Positions 23,372 to 31,514 of a DNA stretch of 32,968 nucleotides are shown here, piece by piece. Origin of the DNA: Ferruginibacter sp. (GTDB lineage: Bacteria; Bacteroidota; Bacteroidia; Chitinophagales; Chitinophagaceae); NCBI GenBank assembly GCA_017988335.1, contig JAGNRZ010000014.1, positions 1-32,968 on the forward strand. Direction: 5' to 3'. Numbering within the stretch: the stretch's first letter is position 1; every line of letters starts with the position of its first letter. The notes below the pieces were generated by a model, which was not told where the DNA came from, did no database searches, and was given only the letters and a program-made list of their open reading frames with translations. The position numbers and the translations under genes are program-made.

Positions 23372-25876
23372 CTATAATTTATTTTTTCTTTTAAGTTTAC
23401 TTTTAGCAGTTAGATAATCTATAAAATAAATTACTCGTAAGGAAAGGCTATTAAATTGTGGAGCATTAATTGTATTGCTCACATTTTTAAAATATCTATT
23501 CTCAATACCTCCCCCATATTCATCTTCCATAGCAACTTTTTTCCAAACTATATTAATAAAACTACCTTGAGCAAATTGCCAAGTATAGACCATATCAACT
23601 GCAAAAAAATTAAAATTATAATTTACATTTCTAGTAAAAGGAATTGTAGGTGTATTTAAATTTCCATTATTATCTAACGTATAAAACTGCCGAGGATCTA
23701 CCTTACTCCAATAATGCCTTGCTCTTAATGTTATTCCCATTCTATTAGTAAAGCTATATTTTGAGCTTAACACATTTTCTATTGACTGTAATTGTCGTCT
23801 TGAAAAAAACACGTTACCACTCTCAACACCAGCATACCCATTAGAATTATTAGTGTTACTAAAATTAAGAGAATGGTCTATTGAAAACTTACTGTTAAAT
23901 CTAACTTTTGCAAATAAACCAAGCTCTGTAGATTTACGTTTAAATATGTTTCCCATTCCATAAAAAACATTTCCGCCCCATGATAGTTTTTTGGCAGAGT
24001 TGCTTTCCCACCATCCATTAATACCAAATCTCCTTGATGTATTTACAAAATATCCTTGATTACGAGGTTCGTAAAAATCGTTACCGCTAGGTCCACCATT
24101 CATATTAACCCCTAACCACCACAGTTTTTTTGTTTGAGCATTAAAATTAAAGTTTATGCCCATTCCTTGAAACATATTTTCTTTACGTTTTAAAGGGTCT
24201 ATTGGTGTAACCAATCTGCTATACCAAAAATTTGTATTAATTCTCATTTGGTTATACCAGCCTTTAGGTTTTATCCAGTTATAACCAAACCAAGCACCTT
24301 GTATCATTTCGTTATTATTGGTATAATAACCCAAATCATTTTTGTCGTACTTATCGTTTGTTAAATCTTGCCATATATTAAAGTTGAAGCGACCACTAGT
24401 TTTACCAAAATAAATTGAATGGGAATAGCCAGTAATAGGTTTTTGATTCGCCAAAAATATATTACTAAAACTTACATTACCTCCTACATTCCAAGTATTC
24501 TTTTTGTCATTAAAATCAAATAATGCACTGGTTACGTTTGCATCTCTTTCGCTACCAGCCCTCATAACATTGGTATTAATTAATGATATGCTACTATTGT
24601 TTTTTAGTGTTTGATCTAGTACAAAAATATTATAGTTGGTTAAAGGCTCTGTTTCGTAAGTACGTTCTATTTTAGAAATAGTATCAAGTATCGTTGCCAT
24701 TGAAGATTGTGTAATAGAATTTAATATACCAATCCCCAATCCTTTTTGAGTTCGTCCACTAATTTTTGTTGCATTTAGTAATTTTATTTGCTCCGGATTG
24801 TTGGTTACTATTTCATTTGTATTTAATTGATTGTTTACACTCCAATAACCTAAAGGCATATCTCCAATTCTTCCTATCCTACGGCTATAAAATAAATTTC
24901 CTTTATTAAAAAGATCTGCTCCTTCTGTAAAAAATTGCCTGTTTTCCGTAAAGCGTTGTTCAAATGGTGAAAGGTTTAAAATTCTGTTATCGGTAACTAC
25001 TTGTCCAAAGTCGGGTATCAAAGTCATGTCTAGCGTCATGGCTTGATTAATTCCGTACTTTATATCCATACCCCCATTTATAGTGGTTGTATTTTTTTTG
25101 CCAGTTGCTTTACCATCATAATTTTGATATACTGAAAAGTATGGAGAAAACTGTAATCTTAACGGCGGTTTTAAATCTTCCAGGCCTAGCATTAATCCTC
25201 TTTGAGTTAAAAAGCCATTTACGTTAGGGTCAATACTTTGCCAATAAGATTGTTGCCCACTTTTTTGTCTGCGGCGTACAATATTTAATCCCCAATCTTG
25301 TATTTTCTTTTTTCCAAAACGTATGGCGGCATAAGGTAAAAACATTTCAAAGCTCCAGCCATCGCTATTTATTTTTGATGCACTTTGCCAAACAGCATTC
25401 CAACTAAAGTCTTCGTTATTGCCATTATTATTTGGTGCTATTTTAGCATCCATTTGTTCGCCAAGCGGAGTTACAAAATATTCGAAGCCGTTGAGCTTAT
25501 CTAAATAGGTGTCAAATACTACACCCAAAAAGTCGTTATTACCAAAACCGTCTCTGCCTATTAATTCGCTAGCAATACTATCTTTATTTTTTTCTTTTAA
25601 AATGCCTCCTACATAAATACCTTCATTGTTGTATAAAAAGAAAATTTGTGTGGCATTATCTTCACCCTCCAGTACAAATGGAGCTGGGCGTAGCATAGTA
25701 AACTTATCGGCAACTGGTGCAGTTTTCCATTCTACTTCATCTAATATTCCATCTATTTTTAATGATGTTGCAATACGTTTTGGATAAAGCTTACGCTGCT
25801 CTATTTTGTTTTGTGCAAATATTGTGGAACACAGCAGCAGCATGCCTATTAAGGCAGTTAGTTTAAAAAAATTCAT
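23372..25876 (-). CDS. DUF5916 protein with CBM9-like N-terminal domain
   Basis: An 834-residue exported protein (signal MNFFKLTALIGMLLLCSTIFAQ). Residues about 30-235 form a carbohydrate-binding family 9/DOMON-like domain: KIDGILDEVEWKTAPVADKF, FFLYNNEGIYVGG, WNAVWQSASKINSDGWSFEM, FLPYAAIRFG. Residues about 240-834 are DUF5916. There, alternating aromatic strands such as FNFNIWQDLTNDKYDKNDLG, with RRIGRIGD and FTENRQFFTEGADLF near the start, indicate an outer-membrane beta-barrel. The family is Bacteroidota-typical and may bind or import a ligand at the cell surface, but no substrate is known. Length is normal. It is a single-gene unit. Confidence 0.9.
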   Translation of the reverse strand: MNFFKLTALIGMLLLCSTIFAQNKIEQRKLYPKRIATSLKIDGILDEVEWKTAPVADKFTMLRPAPFVLEGEDNATQIFFLYNNEGIYVGGILKEKNKDSIASELIGRDGFGNNDFLGVVFDTYLDKLNGFEYFVTPLGEQMDAKIAPNNNGNNEDFSWNAVWQSASKINSDGWSFEMFLPYAAIRFGKKKIQDWGLNIVRRRQKSGQQSYWQSIDPNVNGFLTQRGLMLGLEDLKPPLRLQFSPYFSVYQNYDGKATGKKNTTTINGGMDIKYGINQAMTLDMTLIPDFGQVVTDNRILNLSPFEQRFTENRQFFTEGADLFNKGNLFYSRRIGRIGDMPLGYWSVNNQLNTNEIVTNNPEQIKLLNATKISGRTQKGLGIGILNSITQSSMATILDTISKIERTYETEPLTNYNIFVLDQTLKNNSSISLINTNVMRAGSERDANVTSALFDFNDKKNTWNVGGNVSFSNIFLANQKPITGYSHSIYFGKTSGRFNFNIWQDLTNDKYDKNDLGYYTNNNEMIQGAWFGYNWIKPKGWYNQMRINTNFWYSRLVTPIDPLKRKENMFQGMGINFNFNAQTKKLWWLGVNMNGGPSGNDFYEPRNQGYFVNTSRRFGINGWWESNSAKKLSWGGNVFYGMGNIFKRKSTELGLFAKVRFNSKFSIDHSLNFSNTNNSNGYAGVESGNVFFSRRQLQSIENVLSSKYSFTNRMGITLRARHYWSKVDPRQFYTLDNNGNLNTPTIPFTRNVNYNFNFFAVDMVYTWQFAQGSFINIVWKKVAMEDEYGGGIENRYFKNVSNTINAPQFNSLSLRVIYFIDYLTAKSKLKRKNKL

Positions 25877-26015
25877 GGCTATACTTTTTGGCTATTATGA
25901 AATTAAACGTAGTGTTTGTAAACATTTAACCGCTTATCAAATACTAAACCGTTTTAACATTATATTAATAGTATAGCTATTGTTATTAATGTTGCATGAA
26001 ATAAAAAAAATAACA

Positions 26016-26050
26016 AATAAAAATGCCGGCTTAATTTTTAAGTCGGCAAA
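26016..26050 (-). terminator. Terminator after the SDR gene
   Basis: TGCCGGCTTAA (26024-26034) pairs with TTAAGTCGGCA (26038-26048) with one G-T pair and a 3-base loop. On the minus strand it is followed by a U-rich stretch and lies about 30 bases after the SDR stop. Confidence 0.75.
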
Positions 26051-26078
26051 AAAATAGTTTTATAAAATAGAAAAACCC

Positions 26079-26897
26079 CTACACAAACAAATCGTTATAT
26101 AGCGTAGCACCAGGTACTACTGAGTATTTACTTAAATCTGTAATACCCTCTGCTGCTAACACATCTTCATCAATAAAAGTATTACCTGTACATTGTGTAC
26201 TTGGTTTACTTAAAATATAATAAGCAGCATCGGCAATAATATCAACAGTACGGCTCATTTTCATTAACATTTCGCCGCCTAATAAATTGTTTACTGCAGC
26301 GGTGGCAATGGTAGTTTTTGGCCAAAGGGCATTGGCTGCAATATTGTATTGTTTTAATTCGGCAGATAAACCTAATGCAATCATACTCATATCATACTTA
26401 CTAATAGTGTATGCCAAATGTTTTTGAAACCATTTTAAATCCATATTAATTGGTGGAGATAAATTTAAAATATGTGCATTAGTTCCTTTTTTTAAATAAG
26501 GAATACAGGCCCTGCTCATCATAAATGTACCCCGTACATTTATATCATACATTAAATCAAAACGCTTAGGTTCTGTTTGCTCTGTTGGTAAAAGGTTAAT
26601 GGCACTTGCATTGTTAATTAAAATATCGATGCCGCCAAATTTTTCTACAGCTTGTTTTACTACATTATCAATTTGATCTTCAAAACGAATATCGCATTGT
26701 ACTGCCAAAGCTTTACCACCAGCAGCTTCCATTTCTGCAGCAGCACTAAAAATAGTACCCCCTAGTTTTGGGTTTTCTTCTACACTTTTGCTAGCAATTA
26801 CAATGTTTGCACCTTCTGCTGCTAATTTTAAACCTATTGCTTTACCAATACCTCTTGAGGCTCCGGTAATTAAAACTGTTTTGTTGTTAAATGACAT
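26079..26897 (-). CDS. Short-chain dehydrogenase, HSDL2-like
   Basis: A 272-residue NAD(P)-dependent oxidoreductase. TGASRGIG at 11-18 is the cofactor-binding motif, NNASA the structural motif, and S147, Y163 and K167 the catalytic set (NLSPP, AYTISK). The NLSPP...KHLAYTISKYDMSM and NALWPKTTIATAAV text matches the hydroxysteroid dehydrogenase-like protein 2 group rather than generic FabG. A peroxisomal/lipid substrate is known for eukaryotic relatives only loosely. It is the last gene of a minus-strand set, now cut off from its upstream neighbours by an IS982 element 23 bases before its ATG. The spacer still holds TATCTTTA, a near match to the promoter consensus. Confidence 0.9.
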   Translation of the reverse strand: MSFNNKTVLITGASRGIGKAIGLKLAAEGANIVIASKSVEENPKLGGTIFSAAAEMEAAGGKALAVQCDIRFEDQIDNVVKQAVEKFGGIDILINNASAINLLPTEQTEPKRFDLMYDINVRGTFMMSRACIPYLKKGTNAHILNLSPPINMDLKWFQKHLAYTISKYDMSMIALGLSAELKQYNIAANALWPKTTIATAAVNNLLGGEMLMKMSRTVDIIADAAYYILSKPSTQCTGNTFIDEDVLAAEGITDLSKYSVVPGATLYNDLFV

Positions 26898-26913
26898 ATT
26901 GTAAAGATAATAG

Positions 26914-26920
26914 TTAATTA
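26914..26920 (+). repeat. Target site duplication, left copy
   Basis: TTAATTA directly abuts the left inverted repeat and matches 27931-27937 on the other side. Confidence 0.85.
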
Positions 26921-27930
26921 ACCCGTTGGCGGAATTAATTTTTGATTTTGTGCCACAAAAGACGCTGTGCAGTTGTCTAAGAAAGTGACAAAACCCACTT
27001 ATTGAACATGCACAACATCAAAGTAAATTTCGACAAAATAATTGACGTAGTAAAAGATATTTTAAGAGATGAATTAACGGTCCGAAATAACTTTAAAAGA
27101 CGAGGGGTAATTCCCAGATTTTCGGATGTAGAAGTGATTTCTTTAAGTTTAACAGCAGAGAGTTTAGGGATTGATAGTGAGAATTATTTGTTTTCAAAGT
27201 TGCTAAAGGAGTATAGTCATGAGTTCATTAATTTAATAAGTAGAAGACAATATAATGATAGAAGAAAATTGTTATTTGAGCAAACAGAACGAGCCCGAAA
27301 GCTAATGGTAGAAAGGCTTAACGAACAGGTAGATGTTTTTGCAATAGATTCAATGCCATTAGAGATTTGTAAAATAGCCAGAGAGCAACGAAATAAAATG
27401 GGTAAAGAATCGGAACAAAATTCCCCAGATAAAGGGTATTGTGCATCGCAAAAAAAGTATTTCTACGGCTATAAATTGCATAGTGTTTGTTCAGCAACAG
27501 GAGTAATAGAATCTTTAGATTTAACTAAAGCAAGTGTGCATGATGTACACTACCTAAAAGATGTAAAGGAATTGTTCAGTAATTGTATGATTATAGGTGA
27601 TAAAGGATACATTGGTAGGCAACATCAAATTAACTTATTTGAATCAGCAGGAATTGAACTAGAAGTGCCATTAAGAAATAATCAGAAAGAACAAAAACCA
27701 ACCATGTGGATTTTGAAAAAAGTGCGAAAGAGAATTGAAACTGTTTTTTCTCAGCTATGTGACCAATTTATGATACAACGAAATTACGCCAAATCCTTTG
27801 CTGGCTTTAAGGCTAGAATATTAGCAAAGATTACAGGGTTTACCATTTTACAGTTCTTAAACAAATTTATTTACAACAAACCTATTAGTAGAGTTAAACA
27901 TACTTTAGCTAATTAATTCCGCCAACAGGT
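26921..27930 (+). mobile_element. IS982-family insertion sequence, complete
   Basis: 1010 bp bounded by 19-bp inverted repeats, ACCCGTTGGCGGAATTAAT at 26921-26939 and its complement at 27912-27930 with one mismatch. It is flanked by the 7-base direct duplication TTAATTA (26914-26920 and 27931-27937). It carries one full-length transposase gene. Intact ends and intact target duplication suggest a fairly recent insertion. Confidence 0.93.
27008..27916 (+). CDS. IS982 family transposase
   Basis: A 302-residue DDE transposase. The helical DNA-binding N-terminus is followed by PRFSDVEVISLSLTAE, typical of IS982. The catalytic residues are D114 (FAIDSMPLEIC), D198 (IIGDKGYIG) and E244 (RKRIETVFSQL), and the YFYGYKLH block is present. 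The ATG at 27008 was preferred to a TTG two codons upstream. The stop codon lies inside the right inverted repeat, as is common for this family. No frameshift or premature stop is seen, so the element could be active. Confidence 0.95.
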   Translation: MHNIKVNFDKIIDVVKDILRDELTVRNNFKRRGVIPRFSDVEVISLSLTAESLGIDSENYLFSKLLKEYSHEFINLISRRQYNDRRKLLFEQTERARKLMVERLNEQVDVFAIDSMPLEICKIAREQRNKMGKESEQNSPDKGYCASQKKYFYGYKLHSVCSATGVIESLDLTKASVHDVHYLKDVKELFSNCMIIGDKGYIGRQHQINLFESAGIELEVPLRNNQKEQKPTMWILKKVRKRIETVFSQLCDQFMIQRNYAKSFAGFKARILAKITGFTILQFLNKFIYNKPISRVKHTLAN

Positions 27931-27937
27931 TTAATTA
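27931..27937 (+). repeat. Target site duplication, right copy
   Basis: TTAATTA directly follows the right inverted repeat. Its first three bases are the complement of the TAA stop of the gene at 27931-29112. Confidence 0.85.
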
Positions 27938-29112
27938 ATTTTCCATTGAGTATAAATTTGATTATACCCTTTAATATAAAATGTATAGTTGGTTAATCTA
28001 TTTGCATTGTAGTCATTTCTTCTTTTGGTGTAAATAGCGATTGTACCGCCTAGCCCATCGCCTAATGAACCTCCCTGCAAACGAAAGCCTTGTCTGTATA
28101 CTTTTATAATAGCAATATCTTGCATACTGATATTGTTGGCATTAAAATCTTCATCAAATACTTCATCTACATAAATATCAGTAGTTTCATTACGCCACCT
28201 TAACAACGGTTGCCCATTATTATTATTAGTTACAGCTTGAATGCCGGGTAATGTAGCTTGCAAGTAACTATATAAATCTGAATAAGCTAAATGGTCTTCT
28301 GAAGATAGAAAGTCTATCACCTTAGCATCTCCCATTGCAAATATTCCTCTGCTATTTTCTTCATCAAACTTTTCACCTTCTGTTTTTTTCTTACCAATTA
28401 CCGTTATCTCTTGTAGTGTTTTTTTATCCACTTTATATTGAACAAAAGAGTACGTTTCTGAAGGGTTAGTGTTGTTTTCCTCGTTTATATTTTTGCCAAT
28501 AGTGATAATTTCATTTATCTTAACAATTGGTTTAAACAAAGAGTCAAGTGGCGTATTTATATTAATTCGCAAATTATTTTCTTTCGTTTTTGTTTTTGGC
28601 GAAAAGCCAAACAAAACTGTATCTTCAAAATAAAAATTTTGTACTGTAAATGTGCTATCTGCATATACAGCAATGTCATTCACAATGGGAGCTTTGTTTT
28701 TTGCAGTAACAACATAGTTAATTGTTTTGTTATCGGACATTCCTCTTTCAATTTTACCATTAATGGCAAAAAATTGTTTGCCTAATAAAAAATTAAAAGC
28801 ATATTTACCATCTGTAATTGTACTATCTACTTTTAATGCCAGTTTTAAATAACCGCTCAACATTGGATACCTAAATTTTTGTCGTTTTCCATTGGCAATA
28901 TTATCTATCCAAAGGTGCAATGTTTGTGGCGAAGCTTTTGCCGAATCGAAATTTTCTATCGTGGCTTCTATAATAATATTTTCGCCTTGTACAAACTGGT
29001 ATTGATTAAAAATTATCGAGAGAGAATCATTATGTTGGGCATAAGCACTACCAATTACGCATAGAGCTAGTAGTACTTTACTAAATTTTATTATTGCTTG
29101 TTTTAAGCACAT
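27931..29112 (-). CDS. MG2-like and TonB-plug domain protein without a barrel
   Basis: A 393-residue exported protein (signal around KFSKVLLALCVIGSAYAQ). Residues about 30-130 look like an MG2/bacterial Ig-like domain: FNQYQFVQGENIIIEATI, LHLWIDN, LKLALKVDSTITDGKYAFNF. The last 150 residues resemble a TonB-dependent receptor plug: TLQEITVIGKKKT, YLQATLPGIQAV, WRNETTDIYVDEV, DIAIIKVYRQGF, GGTIAIYTKR. Bacteroidota relatives with this order are usually about 800 residues or more, so this one is short but has clean ends. No beta-barrel follows. A periplasmic adaptor or surface role is inference. It starts 12 bases after osmC, and its stop codon abuts the IS982 element. Confidence 0.68.
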   Translation of the reverse strand: MCLKQAIIKFSKVLLALCVIGSAYAQHNDSLSIIFNQYQFVQGENIIIEATIENFDSAKASPQTLHLWIDNIANGKRQKFRYPMLSGYLKLALKVDSTITDGKYAFNFLLGKQFFAINGKIERGMSDNKTINYVVTAKNKAPIVNDIAVYADSTFTVQNFYFEDTVLFGFSPKTKTKENNLRININTPLDSLFKPIVKINEIITIGKNINEENNTNPSETYSFVQYKVDKKTLQEITVIGKKKTEGEKFDEENSRGIFAMGDAKVIDFLSSEDHLAYSDLYSYLQATLPGIQAVTNNNNGQPLLRWRNETTDIYVDEVFDEDFNANNISMQDIAIIKVYRQGFRLQGGSLGDGLGGTIAIYTKRRNDYNANRLTNYTFYIKGYNQIYTQWKIN

Positions 29113-29124
29113 TCAATATTTTTT

Positions 29125-29535
29125 TTAATTAAGGGTTACTTCGTACGTTTTATCTGTATTTAATAATTTAGAAATAAGGCAATTAGCTTTTACATCTTCC
29201 ATACACTCATCAAATTTTTCATTACTTATTTCTGGCACCACAGCTTTTACTATTAAATGAGAGTTTGTAATTGTGCCATTATCTAAAGTAATAGTACAAT
29301 TAACATCAATATTGCTTGCTGTAAAACCTGCAGCATTTAATACAAAACTTAACTTCATAGCAAAACATCCTGCATGTGCAGCAGCTACAAGCTCCTCTGG
29401 ATTTGTACCAATACCATCTGCAAAGCGGCTAGTAAAATTGTATTGTGTTTTATTAAGCGTAGCACTTTGTGTGGTTAAATGACCAGCACCTTCTTTTCCA
29501 GTACCGTTCCAAACGGCGGTTGCGTTTCTTTTCAT
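29125..29535 (-). CDS. OsmC family peroxiredoxin
   Basis: A 136-residue cytoplasmic thiol peroxidase reducing organic hydroperoxides. The two catalytic cysteines are C57 in AAAHAGCFAM and C119 in ANCLISKLL, both intact. GIGTNPEELVAAAHAGC is the family signature, and AVWNGTGKEGAGHLTTQS the N-terminal strand pair of the OsmC (rather than Ohr) group. It sits 2 bases after the ArsC/Spx-like gene and 12 before the plug protein, inside a run that also includes an aldo/keto reductase, so a general detoxification unit is plausible. Confidence 0.92.
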   Translation of the reverse strand: MKRNATAVWNGTGKEGAGHLTTQSATLNKTQYNFTSRFADGIGTNPEELVAAAHAGCFAMKLSFVLNAAGFTASNIDVNCTITLDNGTITNSHLIVKAVVPEISNEKFDECMEDVKANCLISKLLNTDKTYEVTLN

Positions 29536-29537
29536 TT

Positions 29538-29885
29538 TTATATATTTAAATGTGTTTTGAATTCATTGATATTAAACCCTACGATTATTTTATTTTGAAG
29601 CTCAATAATAGGACGTTTAATAATACTGTTATAATTAATCATTATTTCCATTGCCCCTTCTGTTGTTTCTGTTTTTTGCTTTTCTTTTTCTGATAACTCC
29701 TTCCATGTAGTGCTACGTTTATTAAAAATACTTTCTACCCCTACTTTATCAATCCATTCTTTTAATTTTTCTTTCGTAATACCTTCTTCTTTATAATTAT
29801 GAAAAGAAAAAGTTGTTTTATTTTCTTTTAAAAAGCTAATCGCTTTTTTTGTGGTATCGCAATTAGGAATGCCGTACAAAGTCAT
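29538..29885 (-). CDS. ArsC/Spx family protein (YffB-like)
   Basis: A 115-residue thioredoxin-fold protein. MTLYGIPNCDTTKKAISFL holds the single active-site cysteine C9, without the CxxC of Spx. NYKEEGITKEKLKEWI and IIKRPII (the conserved R-P near residue 92) are the other family blocks. It is closest in pattern to the YffB/arsenate-reductase-like group. True arsenate reduction is uncertain, because no arsenic-resistance genes are near. Gaps of 2 bases on each side (aldo/keto reductase upstream, osmC downstream) show an operon. Confidence 0.88.
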   Translation of the reverse strand: MTLYGIPNCDTTKKAISFLKENKTTFSFHNYKEEGITKEKLKEWIDKVGVESIFNKRSTTWKELSEKEKQKTETTEGAMEIMINYNSIIKRPIIELQNKIIVGFNINEFKTHLNI

Positions 29886-29887
29886 AA

Positions 29888-30877
29888 TTAAAAATCTGGT
29901 AAAACAGGTTTGTTATTCATTATCTTTTCTATCTTCTCTATCACATCTGGCGTAAGCTTTTCAACTACTTCAATTGCTTTTAAATTATCGAGTAGTTGTT
30001 GTTTTTTGGTAGCTCCTAAAATAGCCGTGCTAACATTTGGGTTTTTAATACACCATGCAACACTTAATGCAGCTGTAGTTGTGCCTAGTTTTGTTGCTAA
30101 CTCACTTAGTTTTTTTACTTTTTTTACTTTATCATCCATTATCCATCTATCCTTTAGCCAATCAAATCCTTCTAAAGCAAAGCGGCTGCCTTTGGGTATA
30201 CCATCATTATATTTTCCGCTAAGTAAGCCGCTGGCTAATGGGCTCCAAATAGTGGTGCCAAGTCCTACTGTTCTAAATACATCTAAATATTCCTTTTCTA
30301 ATTTTTCTCTTTCAAACAAATTGTATTGTGGTTGCTCCATTGCAGAGCCTATTAGTTGATATTGTGCCGCAACTCTATGAGCTTCCATAATTTCTACACC
30401 ACCCCATTCGCTTGTACCCCAGTATAACACTTTGCCTTGCTGTATTAAATGGTTCATAGCAAAAACCGTTTCTTCTATGGGTGTATTTTTATCGGGGCGA
30501 TGGCAAAAGTACATATCCAAATAATCTACACCTAAGCGTTGTAAAGCTTCGTTACAGGCTTCTATAACATGTTTACGGCTAAGACCAAATTGATTGGGTT
30601 TATTTTCTTTGCCACGCCATCCCCAAAAGACTTTACTGCTAACGGTGTATGATGTACGATCCCACTTTTTTTTCTTAAGTATTCTGCCCATCATTTTTTC
30701 GCTTTCGCCAAGTGCATACACTTCAGCATTATCAAAAAAATTGATGCCTTTGTCGTAAGCAATGCCCATAAGTTCATCGGCTACTTTATCATTTATTTGT
30801 TTACTAAAACTTACCCAGCTACCAAAGCTAAGTACACTTACTTGTAAGCCCGATTTTCCGAGACGACGGTATTGCAT
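29888..30877 (-). CDS. Aldo/keto reductase (Kv-beta/AKR6-like)
   Basis: A 329-residue NADPH-dependent (alpha/beta)8-barrel oxidoreductase. The catalytic tetrad is D49 and Y54 (FFDNAEVY), K82 (SSKVFWG) and H126 (YFCHRPD). MQYRRLGKSGLQVSVLSFGS, GTSEWGG and EQPQYNLFER match the potassium-channel beta-subunit-like AKR group, and AILGATKKQQL is the cofactor loop. It is the first gene of the minus-strand run AKR-ArsC/Spx-OsmC-plug-(IS982)-SDR. The substrate is probably a broad range of aldehydes. A hairpin terminator and tRNA-Asn lie upstream. Confidence 0.93.
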   Translation of the reverse strand: MQYRRLGKSGLQVSVLSFGSWVSFSKQINDKVADELMGIAYDKGINFFDNAEVYALGESEKMMGRILKKKKWDRTSYTVSSKVFWGWRGKENKPNQFGLSRKHVIEACNEALQRLGVDYLDMYFCHRPDKNTPIEETVFAMNHLIQQGKVLYWGTSEWGGVEIMEAHRVAAQYQLIGSAMEQPQYNLFEREKLEKEYLDVFRTVGLGTTIWSPLASGLLSGKYNDGIPKGSRFALEGFDWLKDRWIMDDKVKKVKKLSELATKLGTTTAALSVAWCIKNPNVSTAILGATKKQQLLDNLKAIEVVEKLTPDVIEKIEKIMNNKPVLPDF

Positions 30878-30949
30878 AAATATTAAATTGAAATGAGTAC
30901 TAAAATTACGGAAAGGATTGTATTATTTGTTTTGAAATGGGAAACTTAA

Positions 30950-30984
30950 AACAAAAAAGGCCAAGATATAAATCTTGACCTTTG
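30950..30984 (-). terminator. Terminator after tRNA-Asn
   Basis: Arms 30956-30967 and 30972-30983 pair with a single mismatch around a 4-base loop. On the minus strand the stem is followed by a U-run. It lies immediately downstream of the tRNA. Confidence 0.8.
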
Positions 30985-30985
30985 G

Positions 30986-31059
30986 CTCCCCAATCAGGAC
31001 TTGAACCTGAGACCCTCTGATTAACAGTCAGATGCTCTAACCAACTGAGCTATTGAGGA
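30986..31059 (-). tRNA. tRNA-Asn (GUU)
   Basis: A 74-nt cloverleaf on the minus strand: acceptor TCCTCAA/TTGGGGA with one G-T pair, D arm GCTC/GAGC, anticodon stem TCTGA/TCAGA with loop CTGTTAA (anticodon GTT), 5-base variable loop and T arm TCAGG/CCTGA with TTCAAGT. The discriminator base is G. The full CCA end is not encoded; the bases after it are CCA-like only in the first two. Confidence 0.95.
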
Positions 31060-31141
31060 ATACCTACCACTCTTTAAAAGCGGATTGCAAAAATAGGGCT
31101 TTTTAGTTTTTTAGAAAAAAAATTAGCTAAATATTTAGCCT

Positions 31142-31468
31142 TTAAAACAGGCTATTTTGAGTAAACCCTATAAAAACACCCTTATTTGTTACTTGTATAG
31201 GATATGTTTTTAAAAAATATCCTTCTCCGCTTACATTTCTTCCGTTTTTTAAATTGAATTTATACCGATGCAAAGGGCATACTATATTGCCCAAAGCATC
31301 TACATAGCCATCTGCCATTTTACCGCTTGCATGAGGGCATTTAGCGGTACAGGCATGCACTTCGTTATTGTGTAATGCAATACATATTTTTTTGCCAGAT
31401 ATTTCTATCTCAGTTAATGTATTTAACTCGGTAATATCTTCGGCTATTTTGTGCCATTTAATGGGCAT
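31142..31468 (-). CDS. Rieske [2Fe-2S] ferredoxin-like protein
   Basis: A 108-residue soluble Rieske protein. The cluster ligands are C44 and H46 (KCPHASG) and C64 and H67 (VCPLHRYKF), the CxH...CxxH pattern, with the usual 17 residues between. GYFLKTYPIQVTNKGVFIGF is the closing strand set. This form resembles the small NirD or dioxygenase-ferredoxin group and would carry electrons to an unidentified oxygenase or reductase; no such partner is next to it. It follows hflX on the same strand after a 46-base gap that contains a dispersed-repeat-like sequence. Confidence 0.92.
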   Translation of the reverse strand: MPIKWHKIAEDITELNTLTEIEISGKKICIALHNNEVHACTAKCPHASGKMADGYVDALGNIVCPLHRYKFNLKNGRNVSGEGYFLKTYPIQVTNKGVFIGFTQNSLF

Positions 31469-31473
31469 AAGTA

Positions 31474-31507
31474 GTATTTAGATTTCTCCTTTGTCGAAAT
31501 GACGGGA
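31474..31507. repeat. Dispersed intergenic repeat (GTCATTTCGAC type)
   Basis: On the minus strand the gap reads CCGTCATTTCGACAAAGGAG followed by AAATCTAAATACT. This resembles the GTCATTTCGAC...GGAGAAATCT repeats seen between genes in many Bacteroidota genomes. Only one copy is in the window, so the call rests on recognition. Confidence 0.45.
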
Positions 31508-31514
31508 GTACTTT

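Noticed and set aside
29910..30359. 149-residue plus-strand frame opposite the aldo/keto reductase
   Set aside because: Antisense shadow; the minus-strand gene has a complete catalytic tetrad.
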